Assembly: GCA_035937155.1 (NCBI GenBank)
Contig: DASYVJ010000105.1
Location: 1-26,530, forward strand
DNA from: Palsa-870 sp035937155
GTDB lineage: Bacteria; Chloroflexota; Dormibacteria; Dormibacterales; Dormibacteraceae
Direction: 5' to 3'
Length of the DNA stretch: 26,530 nucleotides
The position numbers were made by a program, and so were the translations under genes. Of the stretch, positions 15,291 to 22,667 are shown piece by piece. The notes beneath the pieces were generated by a model that was given only the letters and a program-made list of their open reading frames with translations, did not search any database and was not told the origin of the DNA. Each line of letters starts with the position of its first letter. The stretch's first letter is position 1.

Positions 15291-16997
15291 TCAGCCACAC
15301 CCGACCAGAACCAGCGGCGCAGGGCCGACGGCGATCGAGAATGGGCCTCCTGAGGGAGTCACGGTCACGAGCCTGCCGCCGTCGGGGCTGGTGTCTGTCA
15401 CGGCCGCGGCCGTTCCTGAAATGGCGACGGCGCCTCTAACCTCGGGCGGAATGTAGACCACCGTCGGTGGGTCGCCGGCGTGCCCGTGAGCCGACAGCGT
15501 GAAGGCCCCAGTGTCGGAGTCGTAGTGGTACTCAGGGTGGGGATCACTCGAGGCGCGCGGGTAGACTCGTGCCAGCAACCGCTCGCGCGCCGCTCTAGGG
15601 CAGCCGCTCGACTGCATCGGCGAGACGTTGGTTTTTGTGGGATCGAACATCCCCCAGCCGATTCCGCTGGTCTCCTTCCAAGTCCAGAAGGCAAAACCGA
15701 CGTTGTATTTCTCCTGCTCCAGGACTTCGTTGGCGAGCAAGACCGAGTCGCGTCTCGGATCGTTGCCGAACTCGGAAACGAAAAGCGCTGCGCCCATGGC
15801 TTTCGCCTCGCGTTCGCCCAGGCTGTAGGTCTGGTCGTAGCCACCCCATGGATAGGTGGCTTTGGAGGGGTCGTGATTGCCGGGAAGAAGTGCTTCCAGG
15901 GTGAAACCGTGCGTGTAGGCGTGGATGTCTAACACGAGGTTGCGATAGGAGCTCACCGGCAGCCCGAGGTGAGTTGGAAAGTCGGTCATCTGCCGGAGCA
16001 ACCCCGGCTCCAGAAAGAAAAGATGCCGCACGTCGTGGACGCCGGCATCGGCGTAGCCGCAGAACGCGGGCATGAAGATTCCGGTTAGACACGGCAAGCC
16101 GTCATGCGCACCGGTCACCGCATCGATGACGCGGCGATAGAACGGGAACAGGAGCAGGTCTTCGAAACCGGGCGGCAGGTTCCAGCCCGGCTGCGGTTCG
16201 TTGAAGATGCTGTAACCGGCGACTGCGCTGTCGTCCTTGAACCGTTTGGCCAGGAAGCTGACCGCGGCGATGTACTCGTCCTGGATGCCGCTGCGGTTGA
16301 ACCAGAAGTTGCTGAATGATTCGAAGACAGCCCCGTTCGCTTCGCGCTGGTTGTTCAAGAAGAGCCCCGAAGGCAGCCCGTCGGTCAGCGTCGCCCAGGC
16401 AGGCGCACCGCTGTTGGCCGACAAGTCCACGCCCTTGCCGGGGCCGACATAACGCGAGTACGCGTTCTGGTGCATGTCGATGATCACGTAGATGTCGAGC
16501 GCTCTCGCCCAATCCACGACCTGGGCGGCGCGATCGACGTAGGTCTGGTTGAAGTGACCGCGCTCTGGCTCGAGCAGGCTCCAGGAGAGCGGCAGGCGCA
16601 GGGAGTTGAAGCCGAACGCCGCCATTTGAGCCAGGTCCGACTGGCAAAGCGGCGGATAGGCGCTGTCGACGATGGCGGGGCAGCGACCCCCCTCGTACGC
16701 CGCAGGATCGGTCGGGTACACGGGTGGAGCGTCGGGCCTGGCGCTGTTGCCGAAGTCGAGCAGGTCGGCGGGAACCGCGCCGTGAAACAGCACCATCCGC
16801 TTCTGATCGTCGGCGATGTACGCCCGGTCGTTGGCAGGATGTTCGACATGCAGCCACGGCAGGACACCCGGCGGGGCTGGCGATGAAGCCGCCGGCGGTG
16901 CCGTCAACCTGACGACCATGGATACGGCGACGGCGCCGGGATACGTGGCCGCAGCCAGCAGCGCGACGACGACGACGACGATCGCGCGTGCGATCAC
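15291..16997 (-). CDS. exported GH5 glycosidase, endoglycoceramidase-like
   Basis: 568 residues from an ATG at 16997 that overlaps the upstream stop (ATGA). A signal peptide or anchor covers about 4-30. The GH5 barrel (about 55-450) has the acid/base in IFNEPQ (Glu267), the nucleophile in FVSEFGND (Glu409), DMHQNAYSRY (174-183) near the substrate pocket, and WTWKE (438-442). A C-terminal beta-sandwich region (about 485-568) follows. The long insertions and DMHQN/WTWKE blocks fit the endoglycosylceramidase branch of GH5, which releases sugars from glycolipids, better than plain cellulases. Substrate here is unproven; plant, fungal or self glycolipids are options. It is last in a four-gene run beginning with a SufS-like enzyme. 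Confidence 0.85.
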   Translation of the reverse strand: MIARAIVVVVVALLAAATYPGAVAVSMVVRLTAPPAASSPAPPGVLPWLHVEHPANDRAYIADDQKRMVLFHGAVPADLLDFGNSARPDAPPVYPTDPAAYEGGRCPAIVDSAYPPLCQSDLAQMAAFGFNSLRLPLSWSLLEPERGHFNQTYVDRAAQVVDWARALDIYVIIDMHQNAYSRYVGPGKGVDLSANSGAPAWATLTDGLPSGLFLNNQREANGAVFESFSNFWFNRSGIQDEYIAAVSFLAKRFKDDSAVAGYSIFNEPQPGWNLPPGFEDLLLFPFYRRVIDAVTGAHDGLPCLTGIFMPAFCGYADAGVHDVRHLFFLEPGLLRQMTDFPTHLGLPVSSYRNLVLDIHAYTHGFTLEALLPGNHDPSKATYPWGGYDQTYSLGEREAKAMGAALFVSEFGNDPRRDSVLLANEVLEQEKYNVGFAFWTWKETSGIGWGMFDPTKTNVSPMQSSGCPRAARERLLARVYPRASSDPHPEYHYDSDTGAFTLSAHGHAGDPPTVVYIPPEVRGAVAISGTAAAVTDTSPDGGRLVTVTPSGGPFSIAVGPAPLVLVGCG

Positions 16998-17221
16998 GAT
17001 GCGAGGAACCAGTAGGCGGTCCCAACTACGAAGGACGCCAACCCCAAGACTCCCGCCACGAGGCCGGCCGCAGCGCGCGTTGCGCCGCGAAGGTCGCCTT
17101 TCGAGGCTCGTATGCGGCCCAGCGACCGGATGGCGGTCCAGACGGCGAATGGAGCGAAAACGCCAAACGGCAGGCTGAGCAGTCCGAGGACGAGGGCTCG
17201 CGTCGCTCGTCGATCGCCCAT
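16994..17221 (-). CDS. DUF4190-like two-helix membrane protein
   Basis: 75 residues. Two hydrophobic stretches (about 8-30 and 47-72) flank a basic loop (SLGRIRASKGDLRGATRAAAG), a pattern seen in DUF4190 proteins of high-GC bacteria. Function is unknown. It lies 12 nt after the PLDc_N gene, and its stop overlaps the GH5 start, so it is translated with the hydrolase. Confidence 0.65.
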   Translation of the reverse strand: MGDRRATRALVLGLLSLPFGVFAPFAVWTAIRSLGRIRASKGDLRGATRAAAGLVAGVLGLASFVVGTAYWFLAS

Positions 17222-17233
17222 CGGATCAGCCGG

Positions 17234-17425
17234 CTACCAGAACTTGCCCCCGCCGATCAGGATGTAGAGGATGGGGCCGATGCCCCAGAAGAAGGTGATG
17301 ATGATCCACAACACCTTCGACAACCCGCTCATGTCTGTGCGGTTGACGATGTTGATGATGCACAGGATGTAAGCGAGCGGGTGCAGGAAGATCGCCATGA
17401 GCACCTCGACGATGAACTTGATCAT
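17234..17425 (-). CDS. PLDc_N-type small membrane protein
   Basis: 63 residues with two hydrophobic segments (about 3-26 and 37-57) around NIVNRTDMSG, and the FFWGIGPILYI block typical of the PLDc_N (phospholipase D nuclease N-terminal) family of short membrane proteins. There is no catalytic HKD motif. AGGAGG overlaps the upstream stop codon and lies 6 nt before the ATG, a strong ribosome site. Function unknown; probably membrane-inserted. Confidence 0.7.
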   Translation of the reverse strand: MIKFIVEVLMAIFLHPLAYILCIINIVNRTDMSGLSKVLWIIITFFWGIGPILYILIGGGKFW

Positions 17426-17435
17426 GTAGATCCTC

Positions 17436-18848
17436 CTAACGCGAGTTCTTGACCAACGTTTTCAACGGGCTCGGGATGCGCGGCCACCCTCCGGCAGGAG
17501 AGAAGGTGCCATCGGCGGCCTGCTCGTAAGTCGACTTCAGCCTACCGCTTGCGATGTGGGTGACGGCGTCGACGAAGCGGTCCAGCTCGCCCGTGGTGTT
17601 GTAGGGCGCAAGGCTTGCCCTGACCGCGCCGGGCAACGCCTGGCGGTGGCCTGACGTGACCTCACCCTCTACAGCGTCGACCGCCTGCTTGTTCATGTGG
17701 AGCAGGTGAAACACATATGGGTTCGCACAGAAACAGCCGTTGCGAACGGCGATCCCCCACTCATGGCTCAGTGCGGCGGCAACCAGCCCGTGGTGGACAC
17801 CCTCCACAACGAAGCTCGCGAGGCCGAGTCGCGGGGTTGCGGGGCTCGCTTGCGCGTCTCCCAGTACGCCGACCCCAGGGATGTGGCTCAAACGGCTGTG
17901 CAGCGTCGTGCCCATCTCGACCTCGTGTCGCAGCATCTCGTCAAAGCCCAGCTCGAGGAGGGTCTCGATGGCGACGCCGAGGGCGACGGCTCCGATGACG
18001 TTTGGCGAGCCGGCTTCCTCGCGGTCAGGTAAGTCTGCCCAGACGGTGTCGTCCCACGTGACAATGCTGATTGCCCCGCCGCCCATTACCTCAGGCGCGC
18101 CGGCGAAGAACGCGCGCGGCGCGACAAGCACGCCCGCGCCGTACGGCGCGTACATCTTGTGGCCCGACAGTGAAACGAAGTCCAGGTGCCCTGGGTCGCT
18201 TGCCGGACGGATGTCGATGCGGTGGTGAGGCGCGAGCTGCGCCGCGTCGATAGAGATGAGGGCGCCGTGCCGGTGCGCCAGCTCAGCCACCTCGTGGATG
18301 GGCGAAACAAAGCCAGTCACATTCGAAGCGCCGCACACCGCGACAAGACCGATCTTTCCCCCGCCGCTCTTCAACGCGTGCTCGATGGCTTGCAGATCGA
18401 TGTGGCCGTCGTCGGATAGGCCGACCATGACATGGCCGCTGCGATGCCGCCAGGGCAGCAAGTCGGCGTGATGCTCCATCTCGGTGACGAGGACCTGCCG
18501 GCCGTCGAGCCGAGCTTGCTCTGCAGCAATCCGGTTGAGCGCATCAGTCGTGCCCTTCACGAAGATGACGACCTGGGAGCGCTCGTCGACGCCCAGGAAG
18601 CGCGCCACCAGCTCACGCGCTTGCTCGTAGGCCTCCGTGGCGAGGCGTGACTTGTATCCGGTGCCGCGGTGAACGCTCGAATAGACCTCTGAGAACCCGG
18701 TCACTGCATCGCGGACGCGTTTCAAAGGTGGCGTGCTGGCGGCGTTGTCAAAGTTGACGCCCGTGACCATGCCACCACCGTGGACGGGGACCGGCAGGTC
18801 GACCCCCGCGAAATGCTCCCGCCAGTGACCGCTGTGGGGAGAGTTCAC
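17436..18848 (-). CDS. SufS/CsdA-like aminotransferase class V (cysteine desulfurase family)
   Basis: 470 residues from a GTG at 18848. A PLP-dependent fold is evident: NFDNAAST (32-39) at the N-terminus, EMEHHADLLPW (123-133, SufS-type stacking His), the DAAQ block (201-204) and the Schiff-base Lys231 in SLSGHKMYAPYG. The NGCFCANP block (370-377) has Cys374 aligned with the SufS catalytic Cys. This supports removing sulfur from cysteine, but class V proteins also include other lyases. No SufU, SufBCD or NifU lies near. The genes after it encode two small membrane proteins and a glycosidase, so context does not support an ordinary Fe-S operon. It diverges from the PucR-type gene with 46 bp between starts. 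Confidence 0.8.
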   Translation of the reverse strand: MNSPHSGHWREHFAGVDLPVPVHGGGMVTGVNFDNAASTPPLKRVRDAVTGFSEVYSSVHRGTGYKSRLATEAYEQARELVARFLGVDERSQVVIFVKGTTDALNRIAAEQARLDGRQVLVTEMEHHADLLPWRHRSGHVMVGLSDDGHIDLQAIEHALKSGGGKIGLVAVCGASNVTGFVSPIHEVAELAHRHGALISIDAAQLAPHHRIDIRPASDPGHLDFVSLSGHKMYAPYGAGVLVAPRAFFAGAPEVMGGGAISIVTWDDTVWADLPDREEAGSPNVIGAVALGVAIETLLELGFDEMLRHEVEMGTTLHSRLSHIPGVGVLGDAQASPATPRLGLASFVVEGVHHGLVAAALSHEWGIAVRNGCFCANPYVFHLLHMNKQAVDAVEGEVTSGHRQALPGAVRASLAPYNTTGELDRFVDAVTHIASGRLKSTYEQAADGTFSPAGGWPRIPSPLKTLVKNSR

Positions 18849-18894
18849 TCTTTGCGCCTTAGCCTAACTCTCGCCAACCGCAATTGATGTACGT

Positions 18895-20742
18895 ATGAGT
18901 CACACTAGCGACGAGGCCATTCATTGTGTTGGTAACACGAGGTTGAGGCGCGGTCGGAAGGTGAACCATGTTGAGGTGGTGACCAGCACCGGCGATACCA
19001 GCCTGGCCGCCAGGGAGCTCAGCTTCCTGGTCCGGCTGGCACAGGCCGCCGCGGCGACCCAACGGCCGGACGAGTTGCTCGACCTGATCATCCGCGAGTC
19101 CACGTCGGCGATGGGAACCGACGTCTGCTCCCTGTACCTGCTGACGGCGCGAGGCCGCGAGCTGCGGCTGACCGCCACCAACGGGCTGAACGAGAGGATG
19201 GTGGGCAAAGTCGTAATGCCCGTCGGCGAAGGCATCACAGGCTGGGTCGCAGAGAGCAGGCGGCCGGCGGTCGTGCCGGACGTGAGCAAGGAGCCTCACT
19301 GGAAGTGGGTGCCGGGCTTGGACGAGGATCGCTTCCATTCGATGCTGTCGGTGCCGATCGAATCGGGGCCGCGGCTGGTCGGCGTGCTCAACGTGCAGAG
19401 CGCCGAAAAGCGGGACTTCAATGCGGGTGACATCGACTTTCTGCGCGCGATCGCCGGGCAGGTCGCCGGCATTCTCGAACGCAGCGAGCTGCAGAGGCGG
19501 ACTGAGGTACAGCTGGCCGAGATACAGCTCTCGCACGACATCCACGAACGGTTCACCAAGCTCTCTCTGGAGGGCGCGGGGTTTCATCCCATTCTTGAGG
19601 TCGTCGGTTCGCTCGCGGGCGGGCGCGCGGCGCTCTACTCGGCGGACGGCTACAGGGTCAGGGGGGCGGGGGAGTCCTCCGACGGCATGCCGCAGCGCAT
19701 CCACGTTCCCAGCCCTCTTGGTCAAGCCGGCGCTCGCGAAGTCCGCATCAATGCGGGCCGGCCGGCGCGCGCGCTGGACGTGGTCCCGGTGCGGGCCGGC
19801 TCTGACGTACTGGGCATGCTTGCCGTCGCCGTCGACGAGAAGACCGTGGATTCAGCCGGTCGCCGCCGAGCACTCGAGCACGGGTCGACCGTGCTGGCGC
19901 TGGAGCTCTCCAAGGAGCGGGCTGCGGCCGAAGTCGAACGCCGACTGCGGGGGGATCTGGTCGAGGAGGTTCTGGCCGGCGGCCTCGAGCCCGACGAGGC
20001 GGAACGGGTGGCGCGCCAGGCAGAGCGGCTCGGCCACCGGCTGCCGCAGCGAGCATGGGCGCTCGTCCTGGAGCCGGACGACGATGAAACCGAGACGGCG
20101 CTTGGAGCGCGAGGCGAGCTGGACCGCCTGGACGCGGCCCTCAGTGGCCTGATCCGTTCGCGGCTGCCGGGCACGCTGACGCTGGTTCGGTCGGTATCGG
20201 CAGTGTTCCTCGTCCCCGACGAGGTGGCCCCGGACCTGGCCACCGTCGAGAAGCTGGCCGGCCAGGTGCTCGCCGCCGCGGCCCCGGTGATGAAGCCGGG
20301 CTCAGCGTCGGTCGGCATTGGCAACCTGGCGAACGGAGTGAGCGAGCTCGCGCGATCCCACGTGGAAGCCCGGCAAGCGCTGAGGTTGACACGCCGAGCG
20401 GGTGGCCGCGGGCGGGTGGTGTCATACCGTTCACTGGGCGCTTTCAGGCTCCTCCTCGAAGTGCAGAGCCCGGACGCGCTGCGCCGCTTCGTTAACGAGC
20501 TTCTCGGCACGCTGCTGCAGTACGCACAGTCGCGCGACACGCCGTTGCTGGAGACCCTCGAGGCGCTGGCCGCGGCGCGGTGGATCCGGCGGGCGGCGGC
20601 TCGCCAGCTCGGCATTCACATCAACTCGATGTCGTATCGGGTCGAGCGCATTCAGGCCCTAACCGGCCTGCAGCTGGACGACCCGGAAACGCGAGTGGCA
20701 ATCAGCATCGCGCTGCGCGCCCGCGCGATGCTAGGGATGTAA
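18895..20742 (+). CDS. GAF-domain PucR/CdaR-type transcription regulator
   Basis: 615 residues from the ATG at 18895; GTG codons at 18961, 18976 and 18979 are other possible starts because family sequence begins only near residue 38. A GAF domain (about 38-190) includes DVCSLYLLTARGRELRLTA and GEGITGWVAESRRP. A central region (about 220-520) resembles the diverged GGDEF-like part of CdaR/PucR proteins. The C-terminal 60 residues form the PucR helix-turn-helix (AAARQLGIHINSMSYRVERIQ). Such proteins often control nitrogen or purine-related genes after binding small molecules. It lies beside glnA and amt-glnK, so a nitrogen role is plausible but unproven. Confidence 0.87.
   Translation: MSHTSDEAIHCVGNTRLRRGRKVNHVEVVTSTGDTSLAARELSFLVRLAQAAAATQRPDELLDLIIRESTSAMGTDVCSLYLLTARGRELRLTATNGLNERMVGKVVMPVGEGITGWVAESRRPAVVPDVSKEPHWKWVPGLDEDRFHSMLSVPIESGPRLVGVLNVQSAEKRDFNAGDIDFLRAIAGQVAGILERSELQRRTEVQLAEIQLSHDIHERFTKLSLEGAGFHPILEVVGSLAGGRAALYSADGYRVRGAGESSDGMPQRIHVPSPLGQAGAREVRINAGRPARALDVVPVRAGSDVLGMLAVAVDEKTVDSAGRRRALEHGSTVLALELSKERAAAEVERRLRGDLVEEVLAGGLEPDEAERVARQAERLGHRLPQRAWALVLEPDDDETETALGARGELDRLDAALSGLIRSRLPGTLTLVRSVSAVFLVPDEVAPDLATVEKLAGQVLAAAAPVMKPGSASVGIGNLANGVSELARSHVEARQALRLTRRAGGRGRVVSYRSLGAFRLLLEVQSPDALRRFVNELLGTLLQYAQSRDTPLLETLEALAAARWIRRAAARQLGIHINSMSYRVERIQALTGLQLDDPETRVAISIALRARAMLGM
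18926..18938. promoter_or_regulatory. GTGTT-N3-AACAC inverted repeat near the PucR start
   Basis: A perfect 5-bp inverted repeat with a 3-nt spacer, lying within codons 11-15 if the ATG start is right. If translation begins at a later GTG it would lie in the leader. It resembles the GTGT/ACAC palindromes between glnA and amt. Confidence 0.35.
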
Positions 20743-20746
20743 CCAA

Positions 20747-20850
20747 ACTCCCCGCGTCGCAAGCAGGCCGGATTTACTCCGGCCGTCCCCCGCGGGCATC
20801 AATGCCACCCAGCATCGCGGGGAGTAACTATTCAGAAAATCCCAACCTGC
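20747..20850 (-). repeat. structured intergenic repeat, copy B
   Basis: On the minus strand, downstream of the glnA terminators. Outer stem: ACTCCCCGCG pairs perfectly with CGCGGGGAGT (20816-20825 with 20747-20756). Inside are two hairpins: GGCA-TTGA-TGCC (20795-20806) and GGCCGGA-GTAAA-TCCGGCC (20766-20784). A three-way junction is therefore possible. The core matches copy A (3510-3568), and 20830-20850 matches its 5' block. No gene lies downstream in this sense, because the PucR gene runs the other way, so a classical 5' riboswitch role is unlikely here. Confidence 0.65.
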
Positions 20851-20851
20851 A

Positions 20852-20893
20852 GGAAAAAGAGCCATGAGAGGAAACCTAGGTTTCCTCTCATAT
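20852..20893 (-). terminator. Rho-independent terminator of glnA (ATATGAG type)
   Basis: Perfect palindrome 20864-20891: ATGAGAGGAAACC, two bases, then its complement. On the minus strand it is followed by GGCTCTTTTTCC, a usable U-tract. It is the second hairpin after glnA. Confidence 0.85.
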
Positions 20894-20896
20894 AAC

Positions 20897-20925
20897 GAAA
20901 GGCCTCGGATTTCCCGAAGCCTTTC
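20897..20925 (-). terminator. first hairpin after glnA
   Basis: GAAAGGC (20897-20903) pairs with GCCTTTC (20919-20925); an inner CGG/CCG pair block and a 5-nt loop complete it. It lies 21 nt past the glnA stop and is followed on the minus strand by GTTATAT, so it is probably a 3'-end stabiliser or weak terminator ahead of the stronger one. Confidence 0.6.
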
Positions 20926-20946
20926 CGTATGGAGAGTGTGTCCGCT

Positions 20947-22392
20947 TTAGACGTCGCTGTAGAGCATGAACTCCCACGGGTGAGGTCGAAGCGCCACCTG
21001 GTCGACTTCCTTCTTGCGCTTGTATTCGATCCAGGTGTCGATCACGTCCTTGGTGAAGACTCCGCCTTCGAGAAGGAACGCGTGGTCGTTCTCCAGGGCG
21101 TCGAGTGACTCGGCCAGCGAGCCTGGCACCTTCTTGATCTTGGCCATCTCCTCACCCTCGAGCTCGTAGATGTCCTTGTCGAGGGGGTCGGGCGGAGCGA
21201 TCTTGTGCTTGATTCCGTCGAGACCGGCCATCAGGCAGGCGGAGAACGCCAGGTACGGGTTGGCGGCCGGGTCCGGCGAGCGGAACTCGACTCGCTTGGT
21301 CTTCGGGTTCGTCGAGTACATCGGGATGCGCACGCACGCCGAGCGGTTGCGCTTCGAGTAGACGAGGTTGATCGGGGCCTCGTATCCGGGCACGAGGCGG
21401 CGGTACGAGTTGGTGGTCGGGGCACAGATGGCCAGCAGCGCCGGCGCATGCTTCAAAAGACCACCGATGTAGTGCACTGCCATCTCGCTCAAGCCGGCGT
21501 AGCCGGCCTCGTCGGCGAAGAGGTTCTGTCCATCCTTCCAGAGACTCTGGTGCACGTGCATGCCCGACCCGTTGTCCTGGAACAGCGGCTTCGGCATGAA
21601 GGTCGCGACATAGCCGTGCTGCGCGGCGACGTTCTTGATGATGTACTTGAAAACCATCATCTTGTCGCCCATCTTCGTCAGCGAGTCGAAGCGCATGTCG
21701 ATCTCAGCCTGGCCGGCCGTCCCGACCTCGTGGTGCTGCACCTCGACGTGCACGCCGGCCTCGATCAGCTTGAGCATAATCTCGGAGCGAAGGTTCTGGA
21801 ACTTGTCGGTCGGCGGCACGGGGAAGTAACCCTCTTTGTGCCGCGGTCGGAAGGCAAGGTTTGGCTCGGAGTTCTTGCCCGAGTTCCAGATGCCCTCCTC
21901 GGAATCGATGTGGTAGTAGCCGCTGTGCGCGTTCTGGTCGAAGCGAAGAGAGTTGAAGATGTAGAACTCCGCCTCGGGGCCCCAGTAGCTGATGTCGGCG
22001 ATGCCTGATTTCTTCAGGTGTTCCTCGGCCTTCCTGGCGATGAACCGCGCATCTCGCGAGTAGGGCTCACGGCTGATCGGGTCGACGATGTCGCAGATGA
22101 GGAACAGCGTCTTGTGTGCGAGGCAGGGGTCGATCGTCGCCGAGTCCGGGTCGGGCATGAGCAGCATGTCGCTCTCATTGATCGCCTGGAACCCGCGGAC
22201 ACTCGAGCCGTCGAAGCCGAGGCCGTCGGTGAAGCTGTCCACCTCGAGCTCGCCGATGGGCACGCTGAAGTGCTGCCACGTACCAGGCAGGTCGATGAAA
22301 CGAACGTCGACGACCTCGACGCCCTCTGCCTTCGCCCGCTCGATCACCTCGCTCGGGCTTGTCTTACTACGCGCCTTCGTCTGTATCGCCAT
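20947..22392 (-). CDS. glnA: glutamine synthetase type I
   Basis: 481 residues from the ATG at 22392, chosen because GGAGGG lies 5 nt upstream; an in-frame GTG at 22398 sits on that site. Makes glutamine from glutamate, ammonia and ATP as a cytosolic dodecamer. Visible blocks: DGSSVRGF (61-68), YWGPEAEFYIF (136-146, metal-binding Glu), HHEVGTAGQAEID (220-232), NGSGMHVHQSLW (274-285), the NRSACVRIP loop (349-357) and EFRSPD (369-374). Tyr409 in DIYELEGEE corresponds to the adenylylation Tyr of GSI-beta enzymes, so covalent control is possible. The C-terminus LRPHPWEFMLYSDV is close to actinobacterial GlnA. It diverges from amt-glnK across a 275-bp region with several palindromes. Confidence 0.97.
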   Translation of the reverse strand: MAIQTKARSKTSPSEVIERAKAEGVEVVDVRFIDLPGTWQHFSVPIGELEVDSFTDGLGFDGSSVRGFQAINESDMLLMPDPDSATIDPCLAHKTLFLICDIVDPISREPYSRDARFIARKAEEHLKKSGIADISYWGPEAEFYIFNSLRFDQNAHSGYYHIDSEEGIWNSGKNSEPNLAFRPRHKEGYFPVPPTDKFQNLRSEIMLKLIEAGVHVEVQHHEVGTAGQAEIDMRFDSLTKMGDKMMVFKYIIKNVAAQHGYVATFMPKPLFQDNGSGMHVHQSLWKDGQNLFADEAGYAGLSEMAVHYIGGLLKHAPALLAICAPTTNSYRRLVPGYEAPINLVYSKRNRSACVRIPMYSTNPKTKRVEFRSPDPAANPYLAFSACLMAGLDGIKHKIAPPDPLDKDIYELEGEEMAKIKKVPGSLAESLDALENDHAFLLEGGVFTKDVIDTWIEYKRKKEVDQVALRPHPWEFMLYSDV

Positions 22393-22470
22393 GAACACCC
22401 TCCATGAACCCTCGACCTCGTGGATTTGACGGGCCCACAGTCAGCGTAGCGGCGCACTGACCTCACATCA

Positions 22471-22564
22471 TGGTGTGAACACCACGAATTGCGAGGCAGC
22501 TGCTATGTGGGCTTAACACAGTAGGCAATTTCAACGTCACGCCAGATTTGTGTCATTCACACAA
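22471..22564. promoter_or_regulatory. cluster of GTGT/ACAC palindromes in the glnA-amt divergent region
   Basis: Three inverted repeats share TGTG/CACA arms: TGGTGT-GA-ACACCA (22471-22484), TGTG-N7-CACA (22506-22520) and TTGTGT-N5-ACACAA (22548-22564). A fourth palindrome GGCGC-T-GCGCC lies at 22571-22581. They sit midway between the divergent glnA and amt starts, where a nitrogen regulator would bind. They do not fit the TnrA or Streptomyces GlnR consensus exactly. No convincing -35/-10 pair could be placed for either gene. Confidence 0.5.
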
Positions 22565-22667
22565 GGCTATGGCGCTGCGCCTGGCATATCCACACGTGGG
22601 ACGAGGGTTTGGACTGCATTTAGCCTGACGGCAGCCAAACGGCAGATTTCACTACTGGAGGGGAACC

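Noticed and set aside
19722..20615. 297-residue minus-strand open frame inside the PucR gene.
   Set aside because: Ser/Arg-rich low-complexity translation, antisense to a gene with GAF and PucR helix-turn-helix domains.
20747..20825. Copy B considered as a known riboswitch (c-di-GMP, FMN, cobalamin, ZTP, fluoride, T-box) or tRNA-like gene.
   Set aside because: None of the conserved core sequences of these families that I can recall are present, and no gene lies downstream in the sense orientation.
22566..22585. Possible sigma-54 promoter (GG-N10-GC type) upstream of amt.
   Set aside because: The match depends on a GGCGC-T-GCGCC palindrome and lacks the TTGCA box; no sigma-54 activator is seen in the window.
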